Shown: positions 23,071 to 36,058, counted from the first letter of the stretch. The stretch is 64,000 nt of DNA from Valencia hispanica (GCA_963556495.2 OY747705.1:37974798-38038797); one strand, 5' to 3'. Numbers and translations are program-made. The notes: a model not told the origin generated them from the sequence alone.

Positions 23071-23655
23071 GTCCACATAGCAGGCTATCTCACTAAATGA
23101 GTAAATATTTGTACGATTTGGCCTGTCATCCACACAAAAGTGCAAATATGCGGCATCAAAAGCAATTCTCTTAAAAACCTCAGACCAAAGTGAAGATTTG
23201 TGAATACCCCACTTTCATGCCAGGACATAAAATGCTCCTGGGTTACAAGTTTCGCACCATCGCTGCATACAACAAAATGCTCTGACATCACATTTGCAGC
23301 CTGTATTTACAGTCAGAAATAGCATGGATGTCTTCAGAGCTGTGTTGACATTACTGATTGTCCAAGTGCTTTTTGCTTGGTTGTTTTTATAAGCTCAATT
23401 ACTGCTCTATGTTTAAGACCATAGGCATAGGAAAGTCTTTTTGAGTGGATAGGATTTTGGTAATTACTGCCGCCTACAGGTTTGGCATTCCTATGAATGT
23501 GCTTAACAATGCACTTATGTAGTTAGGTGTGGTTGGATTTTCTTTTCTAGATGTAAGGGGGGCAATATTTGGTTTTTACAAAATCCTGGCTACATGTGTA
23601 CATGGCCTGACTTTATCTCTGAAACATCTAACGCTACCAGTCCCTCCTTGCAATG
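23071..23655. other. Non-coding, nothing recognised
   Basis: Unique sequence between repeats. No supported coding or RNA feature. Confidence 0.45.
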
Positions 23656-24327
23656 TTGTAGGCCAGGGCTATTCATCTTCAATTGCAGGTGGGCTAAATA
23701 AACAAATGATTGATTGCAATAAAATTATTGACTTTGGCCCACGAGCCTTCTGTAATCATTTTATTTAAAAAACAATTTTAAGAAACAGCTCTAACCATAA
23801 GTTCAAAGAACAAATCCTTCCATTTGAACCACTTTGCTGTCACATTAATGGCAACATTGTACAAATACCCAACAGTTTTTAAGGTGGGCAACGTAAATAT
23901 AACTGTAGGTCCATTCGCCTTGAAATGGGCAATTTTGACCATCTATTTTGCGTCTTTATGGTTTGGAAAGAGACATTACCAAGCTTATCATCAGCTTTTC
24001 TTATCCAAGGTTTTCCGCTGTGTTCTTCAGTCAGAAAAGGAGCTTTACCTCTATTGCACACAGGTGAAACCACTTGTTCAGCTAATCAGCGTTTATATGC
24101 ACGCCGAGTTACCCACTCCCTTCTGCGTTACGATTTATAAATCAGCGTACTACTACTACTGGCTCATGAAGTTCAGTCTCAAACCAATTCTGATATAGGT
24201 TTGATACTTACACATTGTATTCATACAAGTCAAATTGAGTTTCTGGCAGCTTTTAGCGGACCACAAAAAAATTCAAAAGGGCCGTATCCGGCCCGGGGGC
24301 CGCTGGTTGAATAGGCCTGTTGTAGGC
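23656..24327. mobile_element. hAT MITE with exact 8-bp target duplication
   Basis: The 8-mer ttgtaggc occurs directly outside both ends (23656-23663 and 24320-24327). The element body is 23664-24319 (656 bp). Its ends are inverted: cagggctattcatcttcaa on the left, and the right end read backwards starts CAGGCCTATTCAACCAGCGG. The CAGGG-type tip and 8-bp duplication are diagnostic of hAT elements. No hAT transposase domain is visible inside; open stretches of up to 124 codons carry no recognised motif. Confidence 0.9.
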
Positions 24328-25483
24328 TTTACATATTTGAAAATCTTGGGCTGCCACCAGCATGGATTCAAGTTTGCTTTGACTAAATCAATGATCCTGT
24401 GACCCTGTGGTTGTTTGTACTGATCTGCAAAAATACTTTCCACATCCAAGGTGTGGTCTGTTGCAAAAGGGGTAATCCTGTACATTTTATATTTTCTGTT
24501 GGGTTCTACACTACCACCTTTATCAATGAACCCACAAGATTTTTTAAATTTATGGTTGGTGTTTGTTACATTTAATTGTTGAAATAAAAACACATTTTAC
24601 ACACGTTGTCTGTGTTAAATCCTTAGAAAGAAGGTCTCCAAAAATCAGAATCAGTAGACTTAAAAGAAAAAGCTGTAAAAGCTGATCTGTGGATCTGTAG
24701 TCAGGTGTAATATTAACTTTGCTTTAGCAGGGATACATTACACAGGAGTGTTTGTATACAGTGTGTGTGTGTGTTAGTGTGTATCAAAAGAAGTGATGGT
24801 AAGGGATATCTAACACCTAAGAGGGCAGTTTCACCTGAAGCTGGTGCCAGTTTTCACTTCCTGTACTTATCGGCACCTGCTTCCTGTTGCAGGAGGAAGT
24901 GTCCACGCAGCCTGAGGGAAACTGGAGAGAGTGTTTGCGCTTCTTTGCTGGGATTGTGTCGACAAAAAAAAAAAGGAAAGCCTCCGGATAAATTATGAAT
25001 GAGAGTGATGGAGGGGATAAGAGGGGGGGGGGGGGGAGGAGGGGGAGGAAGGAGACAGATGGGGGAGGAATGACGTTGGTGTCATCCACTGTTTTACTTA
25101 AACAGCTTAGAGGGAAAGAAGTGGCACACATGAGTTAGTTATACCATACAGAGCTCTTTACCCTATATGATCCCATCACCAGATATAAAAGCAAACAAGT
25201 TTCATTCCCGAGTTTGAAATAAACTCTATCACCACTTGAAGTTGAAAAAAATGAAAATAAAATACAATTGAAATACTTATTTGAAAATAAATTTAATCAG
25301 TTAAAATAAAAAGTAATTAAACTATAAAATCAATCAAAAATGAACGAGTACAATATGGGATAAATTAGCTAAAAATATTATTTAAAAAAAGACCAATAAA
25401 ACAAGAACAGAAAAAGGGGAGGAATAACAGGTTCATAAAGTAAAATTCTAAACCAAATATAAACCTGAAAGGAAAGACCTAAT
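24328..25483. other. Non-coding stretch with G-run and GT repeat
   Basis: A GT run lies at 24761-24774 and a G-rich tract at 25021-25070. The rest is unique, with an A/T-rich block at 25240-25400. Open stretches on either strand around 24765-25131 overlap low-complexity sequence and are not credible genes. Confidence 0.5.
25021..25070 (+). repeat. G-rich tract, quadruplex-prone
   Basis: An uninterrupted run of about 15 G is followed by gaggagggggagg-type repeats. Such tracts can form G-quadruplexes and are prone to assembly error. Confidence 0.75.
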
Positions 25484-25917
25484 GCCGAGTTCACACCGCC
25501 TAAAGCATCAGCGCCTAGAACAGTAAGATTACATGTCAAGTCTATGGTTGAAGCAGTCATACCACATTCACACCTCACGCTTTGTCGTCGTTCAAAAAAC
25601 ACTCACATAGCGGCTAGTTTGAAGCGTATACATTTTTAAACCTGAAGCTTGCAAAGCCCGCCGCTTCCTGAGCAAAAAAAGTATGGATGAGGTTTGCTTT
25701 CAGCGCTACTTTAAACGTGTAGTGACGTGACTACAGTGAGATACTCTGATTGGTTGACGCTCAGGGGACGACACCGAAATTTCAGCAAGCTGAACTTCTG
25801 TGTTGCTGGCTTTTGCCGCTTTGAAGCCTGAAAAGTGGCAAAAGCTCTAAAAGTTGGCGCGCCTAAAGCACACCAAGCGTTCTAGGCGTTGACGCTTTGG
25901 GCGGTGTGAACGCAGTC
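25484..25917. mobile_element. MITE with about 38-bp TIRs, copy 1
   Basis: The left end tgccgagttcacaccgccta (25484 onward) is mirrored by gcggtgtgaacgcagt ending at 25917. The inverted match continues to gcgcctagaac, about 38 bp in all with a few mismatches. No transposase is inside. The ttcacaccgc-type end is shared by several fish MITE families that I place near PIF/Harbinger only tentatively. Confidence 0.7.
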
Positions 25918-26295
25918 TCAGAGGGTCGTCAGAGTTTCTGCGGCACTTTGTGTGCTGTAGGCACAGCAAGTTTTGGAGCTTTTGCTGCTTTTCAAGCTTC
26001 AAAGTGGCAAAAGCCAGCAACGCAGAAGTTTAGCTTGCTGAACTTTCAGCATCGTCCCCTGAGCGTCAAACAATCAGAGCGTCTCACTGTAGTGACGTCC
26101 CTACGCATTTAAAGAAGCACTGAAACAGAACCTCGTCTATACGCAGCTCCTGGAGCAAATGGTTAAACTCTCCAAACTCAGAACACCTCTCTCTCGATAT
26201 GATCCGCCATTGTTTAAAACATCCGGCAACAGAGGAAGCCCCGCCCACGTTCTGTTTTTTTGCTCAGCAAGTGGCGAGATGTATTTTAAGTAAAA
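25918..26295. mobile_element. Second, inverted partial copy of the same MITE
   Basis: The block 25965-26145 is the reverse complement of 25682-25860 with moderate divergence. The same words appear inverted: gtggcaaaagccagcaac, cgtcccctgagcgtcaa, tctcactgtagtgacgt. The match resumes at gtttttttgctcagcaagtgg (about 26256) after an unrelated 100-bp insert. Together with copy 1 it makes a long palindrome. Confidence 0.7.
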
Positions 26296-29200
26296 TAAAC
26301 AGTTTTTGGGGATGAACCTAAAGTCACTTTTTAAATTTGAATCCAGTAGTAAAGATATATTCATTATTTTAATTATATTATGACTTAATATACCCAAAAT
26401 GTTTACATTAACCTCATATTTCTATGGGAAAGAAATTTAAAAAACTTTGATGCGCCATCCCTTTATTTCATTGCCCCTACTAAAACAAACAGAAATGTTA
26501 CTACTGTTACTATTATTTTTTACAGGATTTAAAGAGGTTAGAGAGGCATATATTATAGAAAAAAGTCAGACGTACCAGCCAGCCACTACTGCCATGGCGA
26601 CATGCCCTGGTTTTTTATTTTATTGTTTTTTTTTTTAAAGCAAAGTTATCAGTTTTCTCTGTCCACTTCATCATGTGCAGCTGGCTGGAAGCTATATAAC
26701 AGCAGCCAAATAGAGAAATATGGGGTTGACCAGAACAGGTTGTAACAACCTTTGCATGCTCACACTCCCAAAGGGTCAGTTTTTTTCATTCTGCAGAGGA
26801 AAACGGAGTAAAACTTCACAGATAAAACTTCACAGAAAAGTCTCCCAGCTCAGATCTGAACCTGCTTGAAGAGAACAGAACAAACCCCTACTCCTCCGCA
26901 GCCCTGCTTAATGAGCTATTTCAATCAATTGCATGTATTTTAATATTTTTTATAGTGTACAACTTACAGTTCAGCTCATGCCAACACAATTACTAAACAG
27001 TACATACGCTATATAAATATAGATTTCAAGTAAGAGAACTGTAAAATATTGTACAAAAATATAAACGAAGAGCATAGAAAATGTTGAAATGGTAAGTTCT
27101 CCAATAACATATAGGCAGTTCGAATGTATTTCACTCATAGAGATGATCAGTGAACACATTCGGAGGCAGACATTAAACCTATATATACTGTGTCCATTTT
27201 ATTCCCACATGTTCAATGAGTACAGGAGAACACAATGCACTGAAGGAAACTGGGATGAAATAAAGAGAAGCCCTCATTTGATCCATAATTGATCGCCTTT
27301 ATATGAGGTGGCTGGTGAGTCAAAAACAGAGGAAGTCTGATCTAGATAACAAGCGCACCTCCCTGCGCTGTGACGGCTGTACGTGACCGCAGGATGGAGA
27401 GAGGGGAGCATAAGAGTGCCTCGCTTCCATCTCTTGATGTTTTTTTTTCTCCCTCTGCCTCTTTTCTCTTTTAATGAGTGTCAGAATGCAGGTTTCTTTT
27501 TTATAAGACAGATGAGGGGTAGGGAAGAAAAACAAAAACAACAAGGAAGCAGAAAAAGACCAAAAGAACAAGCGTTTCTGATAAAGTGCTTACGGAGCGT
27601 TTACAGCAAGTTCTGCAGACATGCGGTTGAGCGCTGATGTAGGGCACAAGCCCACAAGATAAGAAGGGGTTTATCTCAGTGATTAGAAGCACACAGCAGG
27701 TGAGCCTGCACATAAAATACTACCACCAGTTTTATTTCCATAATGGCATCTTTGGACCAGTCACCTTTTGATGACAAGTACGCCTGATAGCTCTCTTTCA
27801 GTCAGTGGATTTTGCCAGAAATATTAACAGATCCAGGCTTTTGTACCCTGTATTAATTTAGATGAATTATTGAAAAAAAAAAAAACTTTTAGAAACACCA
27901 TCTTGTTGGTCCACCATAATGACTACTGCTCAACCCAATGGGTTTACAGTTTGTGTGGGTTTACATGTGAAGATGAATAGTTTAGTTGCCTCACAGTTGC
28001 ATTAGGCTACATTACTAGCACTTGACAGAGTTTTATAGGAATCTCTGAGGTTTCAAACACAAGATGGCACTTTTCTGTTGGTGTGGTCTGGCTTGGGAAA
28101 CCAGAAACTTCCATATGTTTTCTAAATCTACATTTACCTCCATATCAAAATATTATTTCCGGGTACTTATGTTTTTCATTGATTGCATTTACAAGAAAAC
28201 AGACTGTTAATCAAGGAAACCAAAATTAAATTTTTTGTAACAAATCAACAGAACCCTTTGAGGCTAAATGTGTTTAAGAGCTTTATGCAAATAAAAACAT
28301 TAATCTGTAAACCTTTTATAGCTTTTTTGGAAACATTTGTATCTTTAATAAGGGTAGACAATGAAATACATGAAAGAAAATACATTTCCATAATTCAATT
28401 CAAAAGGGAGCATCATTTATTATACAGATTTAAAAAATATAGATTTAATATACTGTGGAAGTGTTTTATTTTCAGGTGTATTTCTGTTGATTGTCATAAT
28501 TATGGCTCACAGCTAACAAAAATACATGATTTGAATCTGAGCTCTCATGTGCAGCTGGACTAGGTCTAAAACTATATCTAAACCCTGACTATGCAACTTC
28601 AATTAGATAAAAGATAGCATCATTGTGAACTGTGGTATCCACCTTTGTCTTTAACTCCATATGACACAGCTCAAAATATTCAGCAGAAATTTACCTTCTA
28701 TCATTCGACTCCTGGATAATTTCTTTGTTAAACCCAAGCCCTTTTTTAAATGAAAGAGCCTTTTGCTAGAATACAAAGCATTCAATTGCTTTTAAGATTA
28801 TCACCTTAAAAGAAAATCAGTTGCCAAAGTTGTCTGTGGTGTCCCAAGGGCAGGCAGGAAGCAGGCAGCCAAGGTCAATATGTAATGATTTAATAAAGTT
28901 AAAAGATGCACTTCAAAGACAAAAGTTTGAGATGAAAATGAAGAGAAAAACTAACTAGCAAAAAATTGAGGAGGCGCATGAAGGGAAACAGGGGAATCCA
29001 ACAATGACTGAGAAGAAACTAGGAGTACTGGAAAGGTGGAGTGGAAACTGGTGATAGATTACATTGATGAATGACAGGGGACATGGACTGGGACAGCTGT
29101 GGGAGCATGACTCGAGATGACAAGAAATAAACACAGAAAGGAAACTTAAAGCTCAGGTAAAAACTAAACCAATAAAAATCCAGAGCTAACAAAAATACAA

Positions 29201-31850
29201 AACCAGTTCTAAAGGATTCTGCCACAGACAGGACAAGGGAGTTGTACCTTTTTTCTTTCACTAAGGACCAGAGTTAGGAGGATTTGTTTACCTCTGTACA
29301 AACAAATATAATGAAAGAAAAGAGTAATGGCCTCCTATTGAGATGTTGTCGGCTTTAAAGGCAAGAGTTTTATTAATAAACCAGTAGCATCTGTCACAGT
29401 GCGTACCTTTTTCCAGCTACTTTCCTGTCTTCCTAACAAACACAGAAAACAATGAATGTCAAGGAAAACAAAATGCCAATAAAAAGACAAAGAAAATATT
29501 TTTAATGACTCCTCTCAGTAAACAATAGGCCCTTCTGAAATCCCCCCTCCACCTGTCCTCTCCTTTTTTCTCCTCCACCTGTCTGTTCTCGCACACGGCT
29601 GCTGACTGCCGGAGACGGCGGCAAGCAATGAGCTCTGACTGCGAGCTCGGCTCGTTTGGGACACTGGGTCGTTGTGACAAGTGCTGTCCTAGCCCTGCCT
29701 GGCCCCGTCTCCGTGTGACTCCCTGTTTGTGGTAACTGGCTGTGTCCATGGTGACAGGACTGTCAGAGGATGTTGGGAGAAAAATACACATGTCTGTTAA
29801 ATGGTGCTGAGAAAGATTGAATGAATATTCTGTATTATTTGGAACTTAGATTGAACAAAGCACTATTTGAAAAGATGAAAATTATTTATTTGAAAACATA
29901 TTTCAAGCAAAAAACTACACACAGACCCTTTAGCTGAGTGTGAATAAACTCGGCAAGATTCTGTTTTAAATGACTCTTGTAATAGTTTAAATAAGGGAAG
30001 AATGAAACTAAATACGATATCTCGCTTAGGCTCACAGGAAAATGTTTAAACTTCCACCAACGGTATTTCTGGATCTCAGTGTCACATGTGACATTGCTGA
30101 TCAGATTATACTGATTGTTTACTGCTTGATTCATATCTTACCCAGCATAGCAGGATTACTTTGTGACATCTGGCAGTTATAAATCTGAGCAATGAAAGAG
30201 CACATCTGGCTTACCTTAAAGCCACATTATTGCACCACTTTTATTTGCATCCTCCTGGTAGCTCAGATTAAAGAGTTTTACCATATGCTGATGACATAAA
30301 ACTTTACATTTCACACATTTTTTCAACTTAATGCAGAAAAGATAGATGCAATTGCTTCTGACCCCAAAAAATATTAATTTTAAAGCCCGGCTCTTGATTA
30401 GACTCAGTAAAACTAAAATCTGAGGAGTCACGTGGAGTCAATTCTGTCATGCTGAGGGAGCTCTGAGGAAAGCTGCTGCTCCCCTGCATCAAAGAGAGTC
30501 AGGTGAAGTTTAATTTTATAAGCTTATAAGCAGCAAGAACAACAAGAGGTTTGGATGGAAAAAAGAAACCTCAGCTGATCCTGTTTACCTTTCATGTGTC
30601 AGACAACTAGGTACATGTTGGGCCTTCTATGCAGGGCAGGAAGACCCAAAGCGACAATAAATTCAGCTTGATTGAGCACCAAATAAAATAAAAAAGTGTC
30701 ACCACTTGGCCGCAAGAGCGACATTAGATAAATTCAAAATAAAACCTTAAGTGCCATAATCACCAGTGTGCAATTAAATTTGAAATGAAAATGTCAGCGG
30801 TATAGACACCAAATGGCCGTAACTGCTGTCCCATATCAGCATCACCAGGCCGCAGCCGTAAAACTCACGTTTGTTTGTGCCCCTCCATTTTACTGACATG
30901 CTTTTACAGTCTGTCATTTACAGTATCTTAACGATGATGGTAATTAGAAGTAGGAGAAAGGGATGATTTAGTCACAGCCAAAATGTAGAGAGGTTGGGTG
31001 ATGGACTGCAGTAAGGTAAAAAAGAAAAGAAAAGGGGGAAATACTGAAAGTAAACTGAGTGGTCGATTGAGCTGTGGGTCATAAACGGCCTGGGGTCAGA
31101 ATCATGAGCTCCTCTCTGGGTTGGTTAATACAATTAGTCTGACTCTGCTGTGTGGCTTCATAAGCGTATAAACACTCCCTGAGGTCCAGTATTAATACAC
31201 TAGGGATATCAGTGATAAATAAACCACAGGGCTGTGTTCACATGTGTGTGAACAAGCAGGTGGAGTAATGATTAGATTTCCATTAGTAAACAGAGTAATG
31301 AACATGTGTGTGCGTGTGTATGTGTATGTGCGTGTGCATATGGGACTGTTAATGTCTGTGTGTGCAGAAAAAAAGTGAATTAAAAGTGCATTGACTATGT
31401 GGCAGCACGTGCTATATATTATGGGCAGGGAAAACTGGCTGAAGCCACAGAACCTATTTATCTTCTGAGGGAGGCAGTGCCCCCCTGCAAGCTTACCTCT
31501 CACTCCACCTAACCATAGACCCCTCCCCTCTTCTGGCATAATCAAATTAATTAACATTTCTGGGATCCCACGCTCATTAATCTATCCAAAGCGGTCAGCA
31601 ACAACTGCCAGAAGGCAGTAAGCTTGACCATGGCAGTGATCTGAGCAGGCAGAACAGACTTTTTTGTTGTTGGTTTTCAGTAGAGGGAGATTTACTTTTG
31701 CACAGAATTCTGTTCACATACTTTGCTGCATATCTAATGTGGTCTCAACTTCTTTGCAGCACAAAGAGGGAGGCTTACTGGACCCTTTGCTGCAAGCAAG
31801 TGCTACAGTGGACCATGCACTACAGAAAACTCTGCCTGTTTGCCACTTTT
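26296..31850. other. Large non-coding stretch, no gene supported
   Basis: 5.5 kb without a recognisable exon or transposon core. Low-complexity items are a T run near 26628-26637, A run near 27875-27886, and GT run at 31304-31337. The blocks 29560-29760 (GC-rich, CpG-containing) and 31080-31200 (TAAT-type motifs, balanced composition) stand out as possible conserved or promoter-like DNA, but I see no splice-flanked open frame. Open stretches up to 126 codons (28183-28563) have no domain. Confidence 0.5.
31304..31337. repeat. GT-rich microsatellite
   Basis: Imperfect tgtgtg run with TA and CG interruptions. Confidence 0.8.
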
Positions 31851-32639
31851 TGATTCAATTCGCCGATTCTCAACAGATGTCATCTCAAGGCACTTCACAA
31901 GAAAAGTCATTTCAATAGAATCGTACAAACATTCCAATCAATTTAAAAGTTTTCTATTTAAGGAATTCCAGCAGATTGCATTGAGTTATTGACTAGCAGT
32001 TGCACCCGTTGATGCAGACTCCAACCAACAACAGGAGACCTCATGATAACAGGAGGATGATCAGTTACTAGGAGCATCACCCAGTCGATGCCCCCATCCA
32101 ACAAGGCATTACAGCTGAGCAGGATACTAGACCAGGGTTAAGCTTTATGGAGAGAAAAACACTAGAAAAAACCAAATTAAAGAGTCGAAATAACGGCAAA
32201 TAATGCAACTGGAGAGTAGTAGAAGAGAAAAGTAGCAGAGTGAAGTTTAGTGGTCAGTCTATCCTTCAACAGTCCCTATAGCAGCATAACTACACTGATT
32301 GCTAAGGATGGCCCAGCCCATTAGAATGAATCATGTAAGAGGCAGAGCCAGAGAAAACCGACTGTCTGGACTGCATTCCCCCCCAACTAGCTTAGGTTGT
32401 TGCCTACTACTCCTCCTCTACTCCATCACTCATCCAACGACTGGCTAAATACAATCTGTTTTAACTATAAGCTTAATCTAAAAGGAAAGTTTTAAACCTG
32501 GTCTTAAAGGTAGACAGGGAACATATGGAAGAATCAGATCTCTGATGTATGATGGAGCTTGATTATTAAGGGCTTTAAACGAAATAAGAAGGATCTTAAA
32601 TTCTATTCTAGAGTTAACAGCGAGCCAATGAAGAGAGGC

Positions 32640-33860
32640 TTAAACAGGAGAAATGTGATCTCTCGTTTTAATATTCATCAGAACTCTGCTGCAGCATTTT
32701 GAATCAACTGAAGGCTTTAATTGCATATTGTGGATTCCCTGATACTTAAGAATTACAATAGTCCAGTCTTGAAGTAACAAATGCATGGACAAATTTTTCA
32801 GCATCGCTCCTGGAAAAGATGTTTCTAATTTTAGCATTATTACGGAGGTGAAAGAAGGAAATCCTAGAAACCTGTTTAATATGGGATTTGAATGTCATGT
32901 ATTAGTCAAAAATAACACAGAGGTTCTTTACTTTATTACTGGAGGCCAATTTAATGCCATCCAGTTGAAGTGATTGACTAAGCAGTTTTATTTTTCAGAG
33001 CCCCTAGTCCAAAGACGGCAACTTCTGTCTTGTCAGAATTCAAAAGCAGAAAATTTAGAGTCATCCAGGTTTTATGTCTTTCAGACCATCTCTTCAGCTG
33101 GGTCTCGGTTCGCTTGTTACATGTGCACCAAAGTTTGCTGTTTTGTATTCACGCCGGCGCAAAAAGTTCTGGACCAAGGGATGAAACAAATTTGAGTTCA
33201 TTTTAAGCAAACTAAACAAGGTGGGTGTGAATATGCCCTAAGACAGGTCTGTAATCTACATAACGGATTGGATTCATCAGGAGTTATGCATAAATATAGC
33301 TGTGTGTCATCTGCATAACTGTGGGGATTTATTCCATGCTGTCTAATGATTTTACCAATAGGAAGCATATATATAGTAAAAAGAATTGGTCCAAGCACAG
33401 ACCCCTGTGCTACTCCACAAGTAACCCTTAAGTGTAAAGAAGATTTATCATTTACATGAACAAACTGGAATCTGTCTGACAAATATGATTTAAACCAGCC
33501 TAGTGCTGTTCCTTTCATCCCTGCAACACGTCCCAGCCTTTCTAAGAGAATATTATGATCAACTGTGTCAAAAGCAGGACTGAGATCTAACAAGACTAGA
33601 ACAGTCACAAGTTCATTATCTGAAGCCATGAGAATATCATTAGTAACCTTCACAAGTGCTGTTTCAGTGCAATGATGAGCTCTAAAACCTGACTGAAATT
33701 CTTTGAACAGTTCGTTACTGTTTAGATGCTCACACTCTTGATTAGCAACTATTTTCTCAAGGATTTTAGATAAGAAAGGAAGGTTAGATATAGGTATGTC
33801 ATTTATTAAGTCATCTTGATCGAGAGTGTTTCTTAAGTAAAGGTTTAATTACAGCAACCC
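32640..33860 (-). pseudogene. L2 ORF2 RT domain remains with YADD box
   Basis: The minus-strand frame at 33239-33653 reads through RT motifs in order: [19 protein letters not shown] (motif A, with D at the catalytic place), [33 protein letters not shown], and [13 protein letters not shown] (motif C YADD). After the 120-bp insert at 33116-33238 the C-terminal part continues in broken frames; a HAFVTSRLDYCN-like block is visible near 32740-32790. The catalytic residues of the core are present but frameshifts and stops make the whole ORF non-functional. Confidence 0.88.
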
Positions 33861-33903
33861 CAAATTCCTGTGGTACGTCTCCATTTATTAAGGATAGATT
33901 TAT

Positions 33904-35248
33904 TTGGTTGGGGCACCTCTTTTAGGGGTGCAAGGTTTGGGATTGTTGGGTGGTGCCTGCTCGGTGGCTCGGCGGGATGCAGATCTGGCGTCTCTGCTCG
34001 TTCGATCACCTGTTCTGTGCGCACCGTGCGTGGTTGGTTCATTGGCGGATTGGACCGGCCCTGGCCCTCGTTGGATGCCTGGTCTCGGCGCTCTGCGTTG
34101 CGCGGGATCAGGACCCGGGAGCTGGTACAACTTGGTGCCCAGATGCTGGCTGAGCCCGGCCGGGGGATGCTGTCCGTCCCCTGCGGCTATCGGTGGGGCG
34201 CCCAGACGTAGGGCAGGGGTGGGGCGCTGGGATGTTGGCGGTGGGGATTGGCCTAGGGTGGTGGCGGCCGCCGGCCGGCCGCGGTCCCTGCAGTGCCGGG
34301 GGCCCCTCGTTGGCCGGTCCCTTGTCGGGTCCCTGCTGGGGGGTGGGGTACCCCTGGGCCCCGGCTCTCCCGGTCCATTGACCGGCCCGCCCTGGCGCGG
34401 CCGGTTGCCTGCGGGGCCCGTGGGCTCGTCACTGCTGCCCCCCGGGCCCCTGCATAGTAGCCGCTGGATGTTCCCCTGGGGTTCTCCTTTGCTCCACTCT
34501 TGGGGGATGCGGTCGGCCCCGCCCGGGTCCGCCTGGGGCTCTGGGGGTCCTTTGGAAGTCTTTCCTCCGATCTCCTTCAAGTCTGCATCGATTCCTGGGA
34601 GACGGATTGATGCCTGCACACACCAACTATCGAATACTCTTATGGAGAAACCTTATATGCACCAGCATGCTAACACACACATAGATGTGGGGTCTCTGGT
34701 GTTTAAGGATATATTCTTGGGCTGAGGTTATAATTACTACAGCTTGATTAATCGGTACCATGAGTTTTTCTGTGACATTGTTTTTGACATTGTTTATTTT
34801 TGTGTGATGTGGTTGTGTAATTCTTAGTTCACAATGTTTGGTTTGTTTTGTCGATGTTCCTTTTTCGTGTTTTGTTTTGTTTTTCCCCCTCTCTCTGCCG
34901 TCCTGTGGGTATGGAGGCAGACTTCAATGTCTTCCTGTGTTTTCTTTGTTCCCCTTCCTCTCTTGTATTTTCAACTCACCCTCTCTCTTGACTTTTTGTT
35001 TCCTACCTCTCTTCTTCATCTTCCTTCTTTCTTCTCCTTAATTTTCCGTCTCCGTGTCTATAACATCTGGAAATAAAAACCCCAACAATTCATAATAAAG
35101 ATTTTTCACACATATATCAAGTGGAGGACTATAGCAAAAGCTGTACTGCTCCGCTTGTGAAAGTACATCTGTTGGGCTTCTACTTGGTACTCAGACACCA
35201 ATTCTGAGCTCCACACTGCCAAACAGGACATGTAAAAAAAAAAAAATA
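33904..35248 (+). mobile_element. Tx1/L1-type LINE 3' end, copy 2, with target duplication
   Basis: Longest of the three 3'-end copies. It has about 340 bp of GC-rich sequence not present in copy 1, then the shared GC-rich block, the cacacacatagatgtggggt region, a C/T-rich segment, ggaaataaaaaccccaac and an A tail. The target duplication aaggatagatttat is at 33890-33903 and 35249-35262, inside the L2, whose sequence is continuous across it. The long plus- and minus-strand open frames here (up to 273 codons) come from high GC content, not from a protein. Confidence 0.9.
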
Positions 35249-35616
35249 AAGGATAGATTTATCATATCTAAAATGGGGCCAGTAACCAAAGGGAACACTT
35301 CCTTAAATAATTTGGTTGGGATTGGGTCCAAAATGCAAGTTGAAGTTTTAGATGAGGCTCATATTTTTGAAAATTCTGAAAGCTTGACTGAATCAAAACA
35401 GTCCAAACACAAATCAGGTTCTACAGTTCTCTCCAATGCTGCCTCAGTTACTGAAGGAGAAGTTATCATGTTTGGGAGGATGTGAATGATTTTATTTTTA
35501 ATTAGTTTAAAAATGAATTTGTTTTATTTATGAAGAATCCTATGAAGTCATCACTACCAAGAGGTGGGGAAATAGTTGGCTTAACAGAGATGGGACTCTG
35601 TGTAAGTTTGGCAACT

Positions 35617-35769
35617 TCTGCCAAGTAAAGGTGGAGGAACAAAATAGTTTAATCAGAATAGAGCAGCAAAATGAATACAGAACAGAAAGGGTCTAAGAAA
35701 ATGTGCAAACTACTAAAGCACTAAGAGTCTCAATAAAACAAATGGGTGCCCAAAAACACAGGCCAACGG
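35617..35769. other. Short non-coding spacer
   Basis: AT-rich, no feature recognised. Confidence 0.4.
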
Positions 35770-36058
35770 TGCATTCACACCGACGCTTTTGAAGCGTCAA
35801 GGGCGTCAGTCAGGTTTACATGTAAAGTCAATGCAGAAGGACGGATTTCTGCCTCATTCGCGCATATAATTCATGCGAATGAAGCGTTTAACGTGCGTCA
35901 GAAAATATGCGCGTCATTTTATGTGGTGCATTTTATGTGGTGCATTTTATGTGGTGCATTTTGTGCATTCGCGCGTAGCACACGTTTTTGCGTCTGCCAC
36001 AAAAGTTTAACAATCTGAACTTCGTCAATTAGCGATCAGCCTGCGACGTGGTGTGAAT
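35770..36058. mobile_element. Probable MITE with ATTCACACC-type ends
   Basis: The left end gtgcattcacaccgacgc (35770-35787) is mirrored imperfectly by gcgacgtggtgtgaat (36043-36058). The tip resembles that of the MITE at 25484. No transposase is present. A three-unit tandem repeat sits inside. Confidence 0.5.
35917..35958. repeat. 14-bp tandem repeat, three perfect units
   Basis: The unit ttttatgtggtgca is repeated three times without change, then a partial unit follows. It is within a probable MITE. Confidence 0.85.

Larger units (their letters stand above)
31851..35616 (-). mobile_element. L2-clade LINE, 5'-truncated, interrupted by an L1 3' end
   Basis: The minus-strand L2 starts (3' end) with the aattgaat-type tail near 31851 and runs through a 3' UTR (to about 32450), the C-terminal RT region, the RT core (33239-33653) and the region upstream of RT, ending at about 35616. 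It is cut by an L1 3' end at 33904-35248 with a clean target duplication, after which the L2 sequence resumes at once. A further approximately 120-bp insert at 33116-33238, with a gtgtgaatatgcccta end, interrupts the RT. The 5' end is lost before the endonuclease. Confidence 0.9.

Noticed and set aside
28183..28563. 126-codon plus-strand open stretch
   Set aside because: AT-rich, lysine/phenylalanine-heavy translation with no domain or splice context.
33900..34725. Long open frames of 239 codons (minus) and 273 codons (plus) in the GC-rich L1 3' block
   Set aside because: Both strands are open at once because the block is very GC-rich. The translations are Pro/Gly/Arg-rich without domains, and the same block in the other two copies does not keep the frame lengths.
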